From positions 67,973,677-68,037,676 of the forward strand of contig CM051455.1 in NCBI GenBank assembly GCA_028274465.1: a stretch of DNA of 64,000 bases. Direction: 5' to 3'. Shown here piece after piece: positions 18,593-29,814 of the stretch. Position numbers and translations under genes: made by a program. The stretch comes from Plantago ovata. Lineage: Eukaryota > Streptophyta > Magnoliopsida > Lamiales > Plantaginaceae. Below the pieces are notes generated by a model. It ran no database searches. It saw only the letters and a program-made list of their open reading frames with translations, and was not told the DNA's origin. Numbering within the stretch: the first letter of the stretch is position 1; each line of letters opens with the position of its first letter.

Positions 18593-20268
18593 TGTTAGGA
18601 AACTTGTAATTTTGATGAGCAATTAACCATGCTAAATTAAGAACAGTCCAGTAACTAGTACTCTTAAGGTACATAGGAATTTAGAATTTTAAGGACATTG
18701 TAAAAGAGGAACGTTTGCTGATGACTTAGATCGGTGTTAGATAAGTTATTTCTTTAGTGGATGACGTACTTTAATTTCTGTGAAGAAATTAATTTATTGA
18801 CACATTTGCATATGATGTATTTTATTTTCTGAAAAGAAAATATCTTATTGATGCTTAGCTTTGATGTAACTTATTTTCTGAAAAGAAAATGACCTATTGA
18901 AGCATTTGCTGAAGATGTATTTTGTTTATTACAAACAAATTATTGAAGCAAATAAGAAACCGGTCAGAATCTTGAAGACTTTTGAAGACTTGAAGACTTG
19001 AAGACTTGAAGATGTCTGAAGACTGGTAAGGCACGTGTTGCTCAGAAAGTGAAATTTTCAGCAACAGCATTGCATAAGTGAAAATCTGAAAGACAGAGTA
19101 GGTTGTGCTTGCTGAAACTGAGAATGAACACTTGCTGATGAACATATGTGACATCTTGCTGAATGTACGTGATTTTGCGCTCCATTGTTACTGTTTGAAT
19201 TCTAGTCAAAGGTGCATTTAATGCAAAGCTTACACACAAAGGAAATGAAGACTAGAAGACAAACAAAGGTTGTTGTTGAAAGTACAAAAGCAAGATAGAG
19301 ACATGTTAAGGAACAAAAGCCTTAGGATTTGAAATTCAAACGGCTCCTTACTTGCACTATAAATAGAGGTCATCCGGCAAAGAGTTGAAGTGTGTCAACA
19401 ACGTGATCAAACTCTCACTTGTGCTTAAAATTCACAAACCTTCAAACACTCTTACTGCCATTGATCCGTTCCAAGACTTAAAGCTTGAAAAAGCTACTTG
19501 TGAAGAAGTAGAACAAACTCGGCTAAGAAATTAGTTAAGTGTTCTTTCTTTCGAACAAGAACAAGTCTTGACACCAGAAACAATCAAACTTGTTTACTGC
19601 AAAGTATTCCAAGTTGTGTTTCTTAGATTACTTGTTGTAACTGAATAAGTTATAATTAAGTTATCTCACCCCAAAACTCTCTAACTGAAAATACACCCTT
19701 TCAGGCGTGATATTCAGGGGGAACTTAATCGAGCAAGCTTTTGTTGATTAAAAGTACCAAGTTTGGTGGAGAACAAGGTTGAGTTCTCTAGTTTAGGTTG
19801 GAGACAAAGCAAGTGTGCTTTTGTTTCTGTTGAATCGCTTTAGATAGGAGATTGTAAGGAACCTCAATCATATCTTAGTGGATTCAGTCCTAGAAATGAC
19901 AAAGTGGATTAGTTGGGAGATTACGCCACTCTCAGATACCACTCTAAAAGTGTTTGTGTGATTTACTTACTGCATTTAGCTTTCAGCAAATTATATCTGT
20001 TTGTACACAGTCACTCACATCACTTGCTGAAACTCTTTACTTGCTGAAAAAACACTTATCGTTTCAAAGACTTCCGCTCTCTGATTTTAAGTATCAGCAA
20101 ACCAAGTTACTGTAAAGTAACTTACGCTTGCTGAGAAAGTTATGTATCAGCAACCTCATTACTGTAAAGTAATAAGTACTTGCTGAGAAAGTTTTAAACG
20201 ACAAAAGTTTGAAAAGACTATTCACCCCCCCCCCTCTAGTCTTTTCTTGTTGTTTAAAGGGACCAACA
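18593..20268 (+). repeat. 3' LTR of copia element A
   Basis: It matches the 5' LTR with few differences, so A is young, but it is 26 bp longer mainly through extra copies of a CTTGAAGA-type repeat at about 18972-19015. It ends CCAACA and is followed by the duplicated CCTAG. Confidence 0.93.
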
Positions 20269-21903
20269 CCTAGTACCTGAGAATGAGAGATAACATACGC
20301 AGCAGGACCAAAAAAGTTAATAGCATGAGAAACATTAAAGCGAGGACTAGAATCAGATATGGCTTGCAACACATGTTGCTTGCCATCCACCTCAATGGTG
20401 CAAGTTCTCCTATAGATGTCGATTACGGAGCGTAATTTTGTTAAGAATGTTCGCCCCAAGAGAACAACATCACTCATCCCAGGCGTAGACGCCGGCATCA
20501 CAACGAAATTGGTATAGACAGAAGCTTCACCAATCTTGACCAATACATTATTCACAATGCCCTCTGGTCGTCGTACAAAAGATCCATCCGCTAGTTGCAG
20601 AATGGCTTTGTGCTTCTCAAGCTCTCCTAGGCCACTCTTCTCAAACACATTCATGGGGAGCACATTAGAGTATGACCCCGTATCTAGTGTAGCCCGGACA
20701 TCATCGAAACTACCGACCCTGATCTTAACATCGAAGCTGTCTGGAATTGGCTCAGGATCCTCTTGCTCCTCATCACTCACATCAAAACCAAGGCCCTTAT
20801 CTTCCTCCTTAGCGAGTGGGGGCTCACCGTTCTCGCAACACTTGCACGGTGCAGCCTTCTTAATAGTAATCTCCAAAGGGAGATCTCCCACCAAAGTGAT
20901 GGACATCGACTTCTCAGTATTGCTAGGCAACTTCCCCTGCTCCCTACTCGCTCCTCGGTCTATTAGCTCTTGCAGCTTTTGGTGAGCAAGCCTAGTACTT
21001 GCCTCCAATTGATCGAGCCTACTCTTCGTCTTCTCTGAATCTTCCTCAAACCTCTTCATAAACCCCTGATTATTATCAACCATCTTCTGCAAAGTGTCCA
21101 AGAGAGCAGCTGATTTGGACTTTGGTGCTTTGGTCCTAGATGGAGGGTTCTCACAATGATTATTACCGTAGTTGAGATTACTACGGTCTTGGTTGGGTCC
21201 ATAGGTCTGGTTTTGAGGTGCATACCCTTGGTTGCTTCGGAACCCCTTCTTCCAATATCCACCTCGAGGATTCCTACCATCTTGCCCATATCTAGCTTCG
21301 CCAAGTTCAGCAGCAAACACCTCTCCTTCTCCTGCTTCCACCCAATAAACCCCATCATTGGCCAAATCGGACCTACACATATAAGCCCCATGCCCATAGT
21401 TCTTGCACACCCTACAAACTTCATTGGAAAGAGTCTGCCCCATCGAGCTCTTAAGAGCCTGCCCCATCTCATGGGCGAAGCCATCAAACCTATCCCCAAT
21501 CACACCGTTCAACTGCACCTCGGGCTTCGTTGGAGCTTCAACTACACGCCTCATGTTCATACCCCTAGGGTCCTTGAAATGAGATCCCTTCGCGAGCCTT
21601 TCGAAACACGCCCACACATCTTCGGCGTTTTCCTCCCAGATATTTCATCGGCATTGGAAATCCACAACCTGTTGGCTCTCATATGTGAGCCCATTGTAGA
21701 AGTGCTGGAAAAGGTCGGAGAGTTCCATCCCATGGTGTGGGCACTTGTTCATGAGGTCCTTGTACCTCTCGAGAGCAGTATAGATGGTCTCTTCGTAGTC
21801 TTGCTTGAAACCACTGATTTGCGCCTTCAGCGCGGTAGTAAGAGTATGGGGAAAATACTTCTCCATAAAAGCTGAAAACACCTTAGCCCAGGTGTCAAGA
21901 GAC
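20269..21903 (-). pseudogene. gag-pro: Ty3/gypsy gag-protease remnant
   Basis: On the minus strand this encodes, in order, the C-terminal part of a Retrotrans_gag domain (21900-21645, WAKVFSAFMEKYFP...), a CCHC zinc knuckle CRVCKNYGHGAYMC, a Gln/Asn/Gly-rich linker, a coiled-coil stretch and a retroviral-type aspartic protease (ATLDTGSYSNVLP, then VVLLGRTFL). A one-base shift near 21640 separates the gag domain from the rest. The 5' end of gag is lost at the junction with copia B near 21904. The frame runs into A's LTR at 20268 and originally continued into 360-1. It resembles Athila/Tat-type gag-pro. No RT is present. Confidence 0.85.
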
Positions 21904-21909
21904 CCTAAT

Positions 21910-23835
21910 TCAAGGATTTTGTGTGATAGCAATAGCACTTGTAAAGATATCAGCAAGTTGATCATCAGTACCTAATTTTACAACCTCAATGTCTCCTTTT
22001 TCCACATGATCTCTAATGAAAGGATGTCTAATATCAATGTGCTTTGTCCTTGAGTGGAACTTAGGATTTTGCGTGATAGCAATAGCACTTGTATTATCAC
22101 AAAAGATTGGTGTTTTCTTTGCAGAGATACCATAATCTCTTAATTGTTGCTGAATCCATAGGATTTGAGCTGTGCAACAACCAGCCGCAATGTATTCAGA
22201 TTCAGTGGATGAAATAGCAACACAGGTTTGCTTCTTGCTGAACCATGATATCAATCTTGTACCTAGAAACTGACAAGTTCCAGAGGTACTTTTTCTATCA
22301 AGAGTTGATCATCCATGATCAGCATCAGAATAACCTAACAATTCTAATCCAGAATCTTTTGGATACCATAATCCAACACTGACTGTGCCTTTGACAAATT
22401 TCAGTATCTTAAGTGCCTTTTGTAGTGTGATTCTCTTGGATCAGATTGGAATCTTGCACACACACAAACAACATACTGAATGTCAGGCCTACTTACTGTT
22501 AGATACAGAAAGGAACTAATGAGCTTCCTATACTTGTGTTCATCAAAACTTTTATCTTGTTTAGTATAGCCCAATTTGGTACCAACGCTCATGGGAATCT
22601 TTTCAGGTTTCTCTTCCTCTTTGATCCTGAACTTTATGAGCATTTCCTTTGCATACTTTGCTTGATTTGTGAATATTCCATCTTTGAGTTGCTTGACTTG
22701 CAATCCTAGAAAATAATTCAATTTGCCCATCATACTCATTTCAAACTTGTTTGTCATGAGTTTGGCAAAATCAACACAAAGTTGATTGTCCTTAGATCCA
22801 AATATTATGTCATCCACATAAATCTGGACTAAGAGTAATTTACCGTCATGGTTCATGGTAAATAAGGTCTTGTCAACCTCACCTTTCTTGAAACCATTAT
22901 CCAGCAAGAACTTAGCTAAGGTATCATACCAAGCTCTAGGTGCTTTCTTTAGACCATATACAACTTTCTGAAGCTTGTATACCATCTTGGTTTCTAAGGG
23001 AAGTTCAAAGACAGGGGTTGTTCTAGGTAGACTTCTTCAACAAGTTCACCATTTAGGAATGCACTTTTAACATCCATTTGATAAACAATGAAGTCATTAT
23101 GAGCAGCAAAGGCTAAGAAAAGTCTAATAGCATCCAATCTTGCAACTGGTGCATAAGACTCATCATAGTCCAATCCTTCAGTCTGGCAGTAACCTTGAGC
23201 AAGTAACGTGCTTTGTTCCTTGTTACTTCTCCAGACTCACTCAGCTTGTTTCTGAACACCCACTTTGTACCAATTGCTTTCTTTCCTTCAGCAAGGGGTA
23301 CAAGTTTCCATACTTTGTTCCTTTCAAATTGATCCAGTTCTTCTTGCATTGCCTTGATCCATTCAGAATGCTTTAAAACTTCTTCTATGGTCTTGGGCTC
23401 AATTTCTGAAATAAAGAAAGAGAACAAAGCTTCTACTTCAATGACATTTGATTCTTCGGCAAGTTCTTGATTAGTAGACACTTTGGATCTAGTCACGTGG
23501 CGTTTGTCAATATCACCAATCATATACGTAGAGGGATGATCTCTAATCCACTTATTAACAGTTTTTCTGCTCTTTGGATCTAGATATGTTTGCGTTTCAA
23601 CATGTGACTCTTCAGCATGTACTTGTTCAATACTACTGGTATCTTCTTGTGTCTCTGCTGAAATTGGTTCATCAACAACTGCTTGTTCAGCATTGCTAGT
23701 TTGAGGTAACTCGTCAGCAGAGATAGGAAGTTGCGTAGTTTCAGCAACATCTGGAGCAGCTGCGTCCTTAGCCGGAAATTCTTTATCATGAACTATATTT
23801 ATCTTGTCATGACTTGGGGGAGGAGTGTCATTGTC
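21910..23835 (-). pseudogene. pol: pol of element B (end of INT, RT, RH)
   Basis: Read from high to low coordinates: integrase C-terminal tail (23835-23530), RT start (23523-23200, [17 protein letters not shown]), RT core with YVDD near 22830, ASRPDI-type block written VSRPDI, and RNase H (STESEYIAA, CDNTSAI). Frame breaks occur near 23205 (a base lost in the CACGCTTA stretch) and near 23025 (a base lost in a C-run). Element D shares both. The protease and integrase core are deleted. Confidence 0.85.
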
Positions 23836-24375
23836 AGAATCTGAATAGAAGTTTCCAACTCCTAGGGCAGCATCTCTCTAACTAGAGTTGTGAATCTGAA
23901 ATCCAAGTCTTCCAGTGACTCATTTGCACCTTGTTTAAAGTTTTGAAACTTCAACTTTAGCACTTCGAGTTTGTTTTCCTTGGTTTTGTCAGATCCAGCA
24001 CAAAGATCTTGAACCATTTTCCAAGCTTCCTTAGAAGTTTTGGCACCCCAAAGTTTGCACTGTATAGTATCTGGAGTAGATCGTATAATGAGTTTCTTGC
24101 TTGGCCATCAAGAGGGAATCTTTTGGCTTCATCTGAAGTCCATTCCTCTCTTGGTTTTGGAACGACAGTATCGACTGGTTCACCTAAGATATTTTCCTTT
24201 CCAGCCTCTGTGGTTTTGTGAGGAAAACTTCTCTCAATTTTAGTGATCTTGATGGCCCATCATTTATGACAATAACCATCTCATCACTAATGGCCTCAAT
24301 ATGTAGCATCATGTTGTTTCGCCATTTTTCATAGTTTTCCAGCTTCAGCAAGGGAGCGTCTCCTAGTGACATCAT
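23836..24375 (-). pseudogene. gag: gag of element B, N-terminal part
   Basis: Start ATG 24375 or 24372 gives MSLGDAPLLKLENYEKWRNN, so the early CGA codon is intact here. Frame shifts follow near 24250 and 24090. The frame joins the integrase tail at 23836-23843, where both partners share GATTCTGA, so the deletion has 8 bases of microhomology. The zinc knuckle and everything up to the integrase tail are lost. Confidence 0.8.
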
Positions 24376-24470
24376 GTCAGCAAAAGACTACCAAACTGAT
24401 CAAGTGAAAGTGATTTACGGAAAGCACCTACGAGGATCTAGGGTCAGTGCTGAAGTTTAAAGAACCTCCA

Positions 24471-24482
24471 GCTCTAATACCA
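24471..24482 (-). other. Primer binding site of element B
   Basis: Minus strand TGGTATTAGAGC, one base different from the primer site in A and C, next to the LTR end. Confidence 0.8.
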
Positions 24483-24484
24483 CT

Positions 24485-25944
24485 TGTTGGTCCCTTTAAA
24501 AAACAAGAAAAGACTAGAGGGGGGGGTGAATAGTCTTTTCAAAATTTTCTTCGTTTAAAACTTTCTCAGCAAGTGCTTATTAATTTTCAGTAATGAGTTT
24601 GCTCATACTTAAAAACAGAGTGCGGAAGTATTTTTACAATAAGTGCTTTTCAGAGAGTGCTAGTTTCAGCAAGTGAGCAGAGTGTCAGTGTACAATAAAT
24701 GTAGCTTGCTGAAAACTAAGTGCGGTAAAGTTAATCGCACAAACACTTTTATAGTGGTATCTGAGAGTGGCGTAATCTCTCAACTAATTCACTTTGTCCT
24801 TTCTAGGATTGAATCCACTATGATAAGATGTGAGGTTCCTTACAGATCCTATCACTAATAATTCTTCAGAAACCAAAGCACACTTACTTCGTTTCCAACC
24901 TAACTAGAGAACTGTAACCTTGTTCTCCACCAAACTTGGGACTTATAATCAGCAACACTATGCCTGATTAATTCCCCCTGAATTTCACGCCTGAAAAGGG
25001 TGTTTATCAGTTAGAGAGGTTTGGGATGAGATCACTTGAGTATAACTTTTTCAGCTATAACAAGTTATCTAAAGAAACACAACTTGTAATACTTTTCAGT
25101 AAGCAAGTTTAATTGTTCCTGGTGTCATTGTTCTTGTTCGAAAGAAAGAACACTTAACTAATTTCTTAGCCGTGAATGTTTTATTTCTTCACAAGTAGCT
25201 TTTGTTTCAAGCTTAAGTCTTGGAACGGATCAATAGGCAGTAAAGAGTATAGAAGGTTTTGAGTGGTTAAAGAACAAGTGAGAGTTTGATCACGTTGTTG
25301 ACACACTTCTACTCTTTGCCTGATGACCTCTATTTATAGTGTCTCAAGGGAGCCGTTTGAATTTCAAATTCTAAGGCTTTGTACCTTAAGATGTCACTAT
25401 CTTGCTTTTGTACCTTCAGCAACGTCCTTTATTTGTCTTCTTGTCTTCATGTTCTTCGCATGCCTACTTTGCATTTAATGTTCATTTGAATCAAATTCAA
25501 ATATGAACGTTGTAGCCAAAATGCAAGTACTTCTTCATCAAGGAGGTCACATATGTTTTCAGCAAGTGGTCAGTCTCAGTTCAGCAAGCACAACCTACTC
25601 TGTCATATAGATTTTCACTTATGCGAGTTGTTGCTGAAAATCTCACTTTCTGAGCAACATGTGCCTTTGTAGATACCTTTCTCAAAATTCTTCTAAATCT
25701 TCAGTCTTCAAATCTTCAAGTTTCTGAGCGGTTCTAGTGCTTCAATAGTTCATTTGTAAAAACAAAGTACATCATCAGCAAACTAAAGCACCTAACTAGT
25801 ACCTACACTAAGTCTTCAGCAAACGTTCCTCTTTTACAATGTCCTTAAAATTCTAAATTCCTATGGACCTTAAGAGTACTAGTTACTGGACTTTCCTTAA
25901 TTTAGCATGGTTAATTTCTCATCAAAATTACAAGTTTCCTAACA
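24485..25944 (-). repeat. 5' LTR of copia element B
   Basis: On the minus strand it begins TGTTAGG (ending at 25944) and ends CCAACA (24485). It is about 190 bp shorter than A's LTR, having lost most of the U3 hairpins, and shows many substitutions, so B is older than A and C. Confidence 0.88.
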
Positions 25945-25950
25945 ATCATT

Positions 25951-26244
25951 GTGGAACCATCTTCTAATATAGCCATATCCCACCTTAGAAAGGACTGTAA
26001 TCATCTTTTAAGCTGGAAGTGGATAACCTTAGTAAGGAAAATAAAGTATGCAAGCAGGAACCTCTCCATATCCTTTTCTTTGATTTTAAAAGAAGGAAAC
26101 ACCGTAGCTTTCAAAATGGCTAAGCACGCAGCCTCTTTAGGTAGCAACAGAGTATACTCTACTACCGATGAGCTACCTTTAGAATGGAAAAAGTTGATTT
26201 ACTCAGAGAATTCTGGTCTCCCTTATCTAAGAACTCATACATGA
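25951..26244 (+). pseudogene. LINE RNase H domain fragment
   Basis: The 97-residue frame contains ILKEGNTVAFKMAKHAASLG, matching the REGN..AD.LAKHA pattern of the RNase H domain at the end of plant LINE ORF2 proteins, and ends LPYLRT, as such proteins often do. The usual Asp after EGN..A is Phe here, so the active site is damaged. The domain's N-terminal part is missing. Confidence 0.6.
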
Positions 26245-26249
26245 TGTTT

Positions 26250-26880
26250 TTTAATCTAACTTTGTTATGTTTAGATGGATGGCTATTGTTTTGTCCTTGC
26301 GGCTTGGTTATGCGAGATATAAGTTGGAAGATGCATTTCCCTCCTTTCTCTAGCTTACCTCTGTTACTCGATTACTCTGGGGGAAATTACTATGCACATT
26401 CTCACACTTCTGCACCTTTCTCTCTAATCTACTACAATCTACTGTCCAGGACTGTCCACATTTGGTCTCCTTCTCTCTTTTAGTTGTATCCCTTGTTACA
26501 TAACATGAGATGTATTTCCTCCCATCTCATATCTTGGAACTCTCTGGACAAAATACCTTATTATTTACTAACTTTGTTATGTGCAACTGGGAGGACATAC
26601 AACAATTATCTCTTGAGGAATTATAGATTAACGAAAACTGGTTGGTGCTTATGTTACACTTTCTCACTAACACTTCACTCTATTAGCTCTTGGGGACTTA
26701 AAACTGCACTCACACTCACATTAGAGGCTCTACCTCTACCTCTCCACAGTCTACTGTCCAGGACTGTTCTTGATTGGTCTATTCCTCCCTTTTGCTCTCC
26801 TTACTGGTTGCACGTAGGAGTCACCTTTCCCCACTCCTACTCTTTTTATTTTCTGGACTCTAGCACGAGTACCAGTTTTA
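26250..26880 (+). repeat. Imperfect tandem duplication in LINE 3' region
   Basis: Two units of about 310 bases. Matching landmarks lie at about 26253/26568 (TAACTTTGTTATGT) and 26441/26752 (CTACTGTCCAGGACTGT). The intervening sequence has diverged considerably. ORFs here look incidental. Confidence 0.5.
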
Positions 26881-27631
26881 TACTATTTTTCTTATCATTA
26901 CTCCTTGCTTACTTTGTTTTGGATTGAAGTAACGAATTTTACTAGAAGTAATATAACAGTGATGCTGGAAGAATACCTGGTTGGTGTTGGTCTGGAATTT
27001 TTGAAGATGAAAGGTCTTCCTGGTGCAAAAGTACATATTATCAATAGGATCCAGAGGCAACAATGGGACAGATATAGGACCAGCTTACATACTCAAGAAA
27101 GAGCCACTCCATATCTGAAGATCGGTTTTTCTAACTTTCTTTTTCTATACGACCTTTTGTTTAGAAAGTTTATTACTAGAAATGGTTGTATTTTGTCGGC
27201 TATGAGAGCTTGGGCTATGGTACTTTTTGGTTTGTGCTATCCAGTAGTCTGTTACTGGTTTTATACTTGGTATGTACCTATATACTGTTACTTATTTGGG
27301 TGGGCTTTTAAACCCCCCTAACATTGCTTTTGGGTTGATATATATTGTAGAGTAGGGGCTTCGCTTATATCTTCGTAGCAGGTCTTGGATTCCGAAAAAG
27401 GACATCTCTAATTGGACACGACCCCTCTCTAGAACCGTGTCAATTAGAATCCCCCTTTTAGGTCCTGACTAGAGTTGACTTATCGACTTCCTACCCCTGG
27501 ACTCTTGGCCACTCTACCTTTCTTAGAGTCGGACATACTAGACGAAAGGGGGGTCAGGATTTATATCCAATCCTTCTGTGGGATATTTAGTTACACCCCT
27601 CTCTTTCCTTTCCAAAAAAAAAAAAAAAAAA

Positions 27632-29814
27632 GACCAGAAGTTGCAGAGAAATCAGAAAGGATGTCCATTAGTACTTTCAAAGACTCTGCCTTACAAAAGA
27701 TCATCAAATCATCCGCAAAACCAATTGAATAATATCAAGCTTCTTGCACTTTGGGTGATATTGGAACTTAGTATTTTGCACCCTATTCTTGACCAACCGA
27801 GTCAAATAGTCCATACAGAAAACGAAGAGATAAGGACTAAGTGGATCACCTTGCTGAAGCCCTTGTCTTCCTTGAAGATTACCCTCCAATCTCCCATTGA
27901 TATTAAATGAAAAGCTGGCAATACTTACACACGTCATAACTCTATGAATGAACCAATTATCAAACCCATAATGCTGTAAAACGAGAGAAGGAAGCTCCAA
28001 CTAATAGAGTTGTATGCCTTTTGCAGATCAATCTTCATCATACACCGGGGAGAAATATGTTTCTGTCCATAGCTAGTTATAAGTCTTGAGTCAACAGAAT
28101 ATTATGATAAAGCTGTCTCCCCTTCACAAAAGCACTTTGGTAGTCCCTAACCGTGTGGCATCATGTATTTAAGTCTTTGAGCTAGAACCTTAGTCAACAC
28201 CTCGTATATAATGTTACAGCACGCTATTGGTTTGTAATCCTTTACTTACATAGGATTCTCCACTTTAGGAACTAAAGAGACAGATGTAGCATTCACTTGT
28301 TTCAACAACAGCCCCGTTCTGAAGAATTCATCAACAACTTTATAGACTAACACCCCAGTTGTAGCCCAAGTCTTTTTATAAAAATAAGCATTAAGCCATC
28401 CGGCCCCGGTGCTTTTCTATCACCCATACTTTTGATTATGGTTCCAACTTTCTACAAAGTCACTCTCCTGCATAACACAGAATTCATTTCCTCACTGACC
28501 TTATGCAAACTGCCAAACACAGAGGAATCCACCGGTTTAGTGGCCTTAGCTGTTCCAAATAACTGTTGGTAGAAATTCAGAATTTGTGCAACAATAAGCT
28601 CCTGATTTGTAATTCTACTCCCATCCTCAGCAATAAGTACCCAGATATTGTTTTCCTTCACTCTTTGATTTACTTGAGCATGAAAGAAAGAAGTATTAGA
28701 ATCACCCTCAGAAACCCATTGCAATTTTGCTCTCTGTTGCAGTAGTGAAATTTGTTAATCTCTAAGATCCTTATAACTTTGCAAAGCAACATCAGCCTAA
28801 TCTTTTACATTAGTATTCCAAGGATCAGTAAGCACCATTTTTTGCACACTATCCAGCTTTTCTTTGGCAGCAATAACTTGAGTATCTAACTATTTGTACT
28901 TATCATCATTAAGAGTCTTAAGTCTCTTCTGCACCTCCTTAAGATGCATACATAGCTTAAACATATCACACCCCTGAATATCCAAATCCCAACAAGATTT
29001 AACTAGAGCAGGAAAATCTTTATCATGAACCCAGAAATTCTTGAATTTGAATGCAGCACCTCTAGAGAAAGTAGGAGAGAACAATTGAACAGGAATACAA
29101 GAATGATCAGAAATATCTTTAGGGAGAAAATCAACCACAGATTCGTGGTTCAAATTTTCCCAAGCACTATTCACAAGGACTCTATCAAATTTACAAAAAG
29201 TGTGTCCATTGTCCCAAGTGAAACTCTGACCAACATACTTATGATCCCACAAGCCAGCCTTTGTACAGAAGTCCATCAGTTCAGTATTAGTAGAAATCTG
29301 AGAATTTGAATCATGTCTTTTCAGTACTATCCAGAACAACATTCAAATCCCCTAAAACCATCCAAGAGCCTGAGACTAGTTTACTAATCTCCACAAGATC
29401 CTTCCAGAGAGAACACCTTTTATTCACTAAGTTTTGAGCATACACAAACGTACAGATAAACTGATATTTACCATCCTTAGTTTTGATGTTGTAGTGAAGA
29501 AGTTGATCAGTACATTTAATAGTACTAACAGGCACCTTCGCATCATTCCAAAAGACAAGTATCCTACAGTTTTTCTCTTCAGCTATGTTACTCAGCAGAG
29601 GAATTTTTTTCCATGCATATTTCCAATAGCTCAAGAATTCATCCCAAGCCTTAACTTTCCTAATCCTAGTCTCAAGAACAGCTCCTACAACTACTTTCTT
29701 TAACTGTACAGTTCTTTTCAATTCACTTTTCTTTAAGGGACTATTCAGCCCCCTAATATTCCATGTGAGAAAGTTGAAACTATCCATTAGGAGGAATAGA
29801 TTCAGGCAGTCCAC
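27632..29814 (-). pseudogene. LINE ORF2 (endonuclease and partial RT)
   Basis: ORF2 nicks target DNA and reverse-transcribes the LINE RNA. The endonuclease is encoded from 29814: WNIRGLNS, ETRI, FVYAQN, GDLN, then FTWDNG, FDRVLVN, SDHS (to about 29060). A linker with WVSEGDSNTSFFH follows (28724-28680). RT motifs GRQGLQQGDPLSPYLFVFCMD lie at about 27900-27840 and an ADD-like site in another frame at about 27730. Frame breaks occur near 29330, 28885, 28745, 28450 and 27730. ORF1 and ORF2 overlap by about 35 bases. Confidence 0.82.

Larger units (their letters stand above)
361..20268 (+). mobile_element. Copia element A (complete LTR retrotransposon with third ORF, contains assembly gap)
   Basis: Two near-identical direct LTRs (361-2010 and 18593-20268) start TGTTAGG and end CCAACA, and the element is flanked by CCTAG at 356-360 and 20269-20273. 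A primer site TGGTATCAGAGC follows the 5' LTR and a polypurine tract precedes the 3' LTR. Inside, in order, are gag, protease, integrase, RT, RNase H, a hairpin array and a giant third ORF. The order INT before RT makes it Ty1/copia; long LTRs plus an extra ORF resemble the Sirevirus group, which is an inference. Pol and the start of ORF3 appear twice around the N gap, so the true length is probably about 15.7 kb. Several frame breaks make this copy non-functional as assembled. Confidence 0.93.
21910..25944 (-). mobile_element. Copia element B, 3'-truncated and internally deleted
   Basis: It has the same family order read on the minus strand: 5' LTR (24485-25944), primer site, start of gag, end of integrase, RT and RNase H. 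It stops inside RNase H where it meets gypsy sequence, so the hairpin array, ORF3 and 3' LTR are absent. At the break a RNase H fragment is partly duplicated (21914-21942 repeats the sequence at 22068-22094). The expected TSD on the 5' side is ATCAT (25945-25949), with no partner left. Confidence 0.85.
25945..27631 (+). mobile_element. LINE 3' end with poly(A), plus strand
   Basis: An RNase H-like coding remnant is followed by about 1.4 kb of non-coding sequence and an 18-A run at 27614-27631. That order (RNase H, 3' UTR, poly-A) is that of a plant L1-type LINE. The 5' side is cut by copia B's LTR. The 3' UTR holds an imperfect tandem repeat of about 310 bp (from about 26250 and 26566), marked by repeats of TAACTTTGTTATGT and CTACTGTCCAGGACTGT. 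Confidence 0.6.

Noticed and set aside
20536..21875. Plus-strand ORFs of 149 and 239 residues over the gypsy gag
   Set aside because: They are shadows of the minus-strand gag-protease frame.
26250..27321. Plus-strand ORFs of 99-147 residues after the LINE RNase H
   Set aside because: Low-complexity composition in a tandemly duplicated 3' UTR-like region; no domain recognised.
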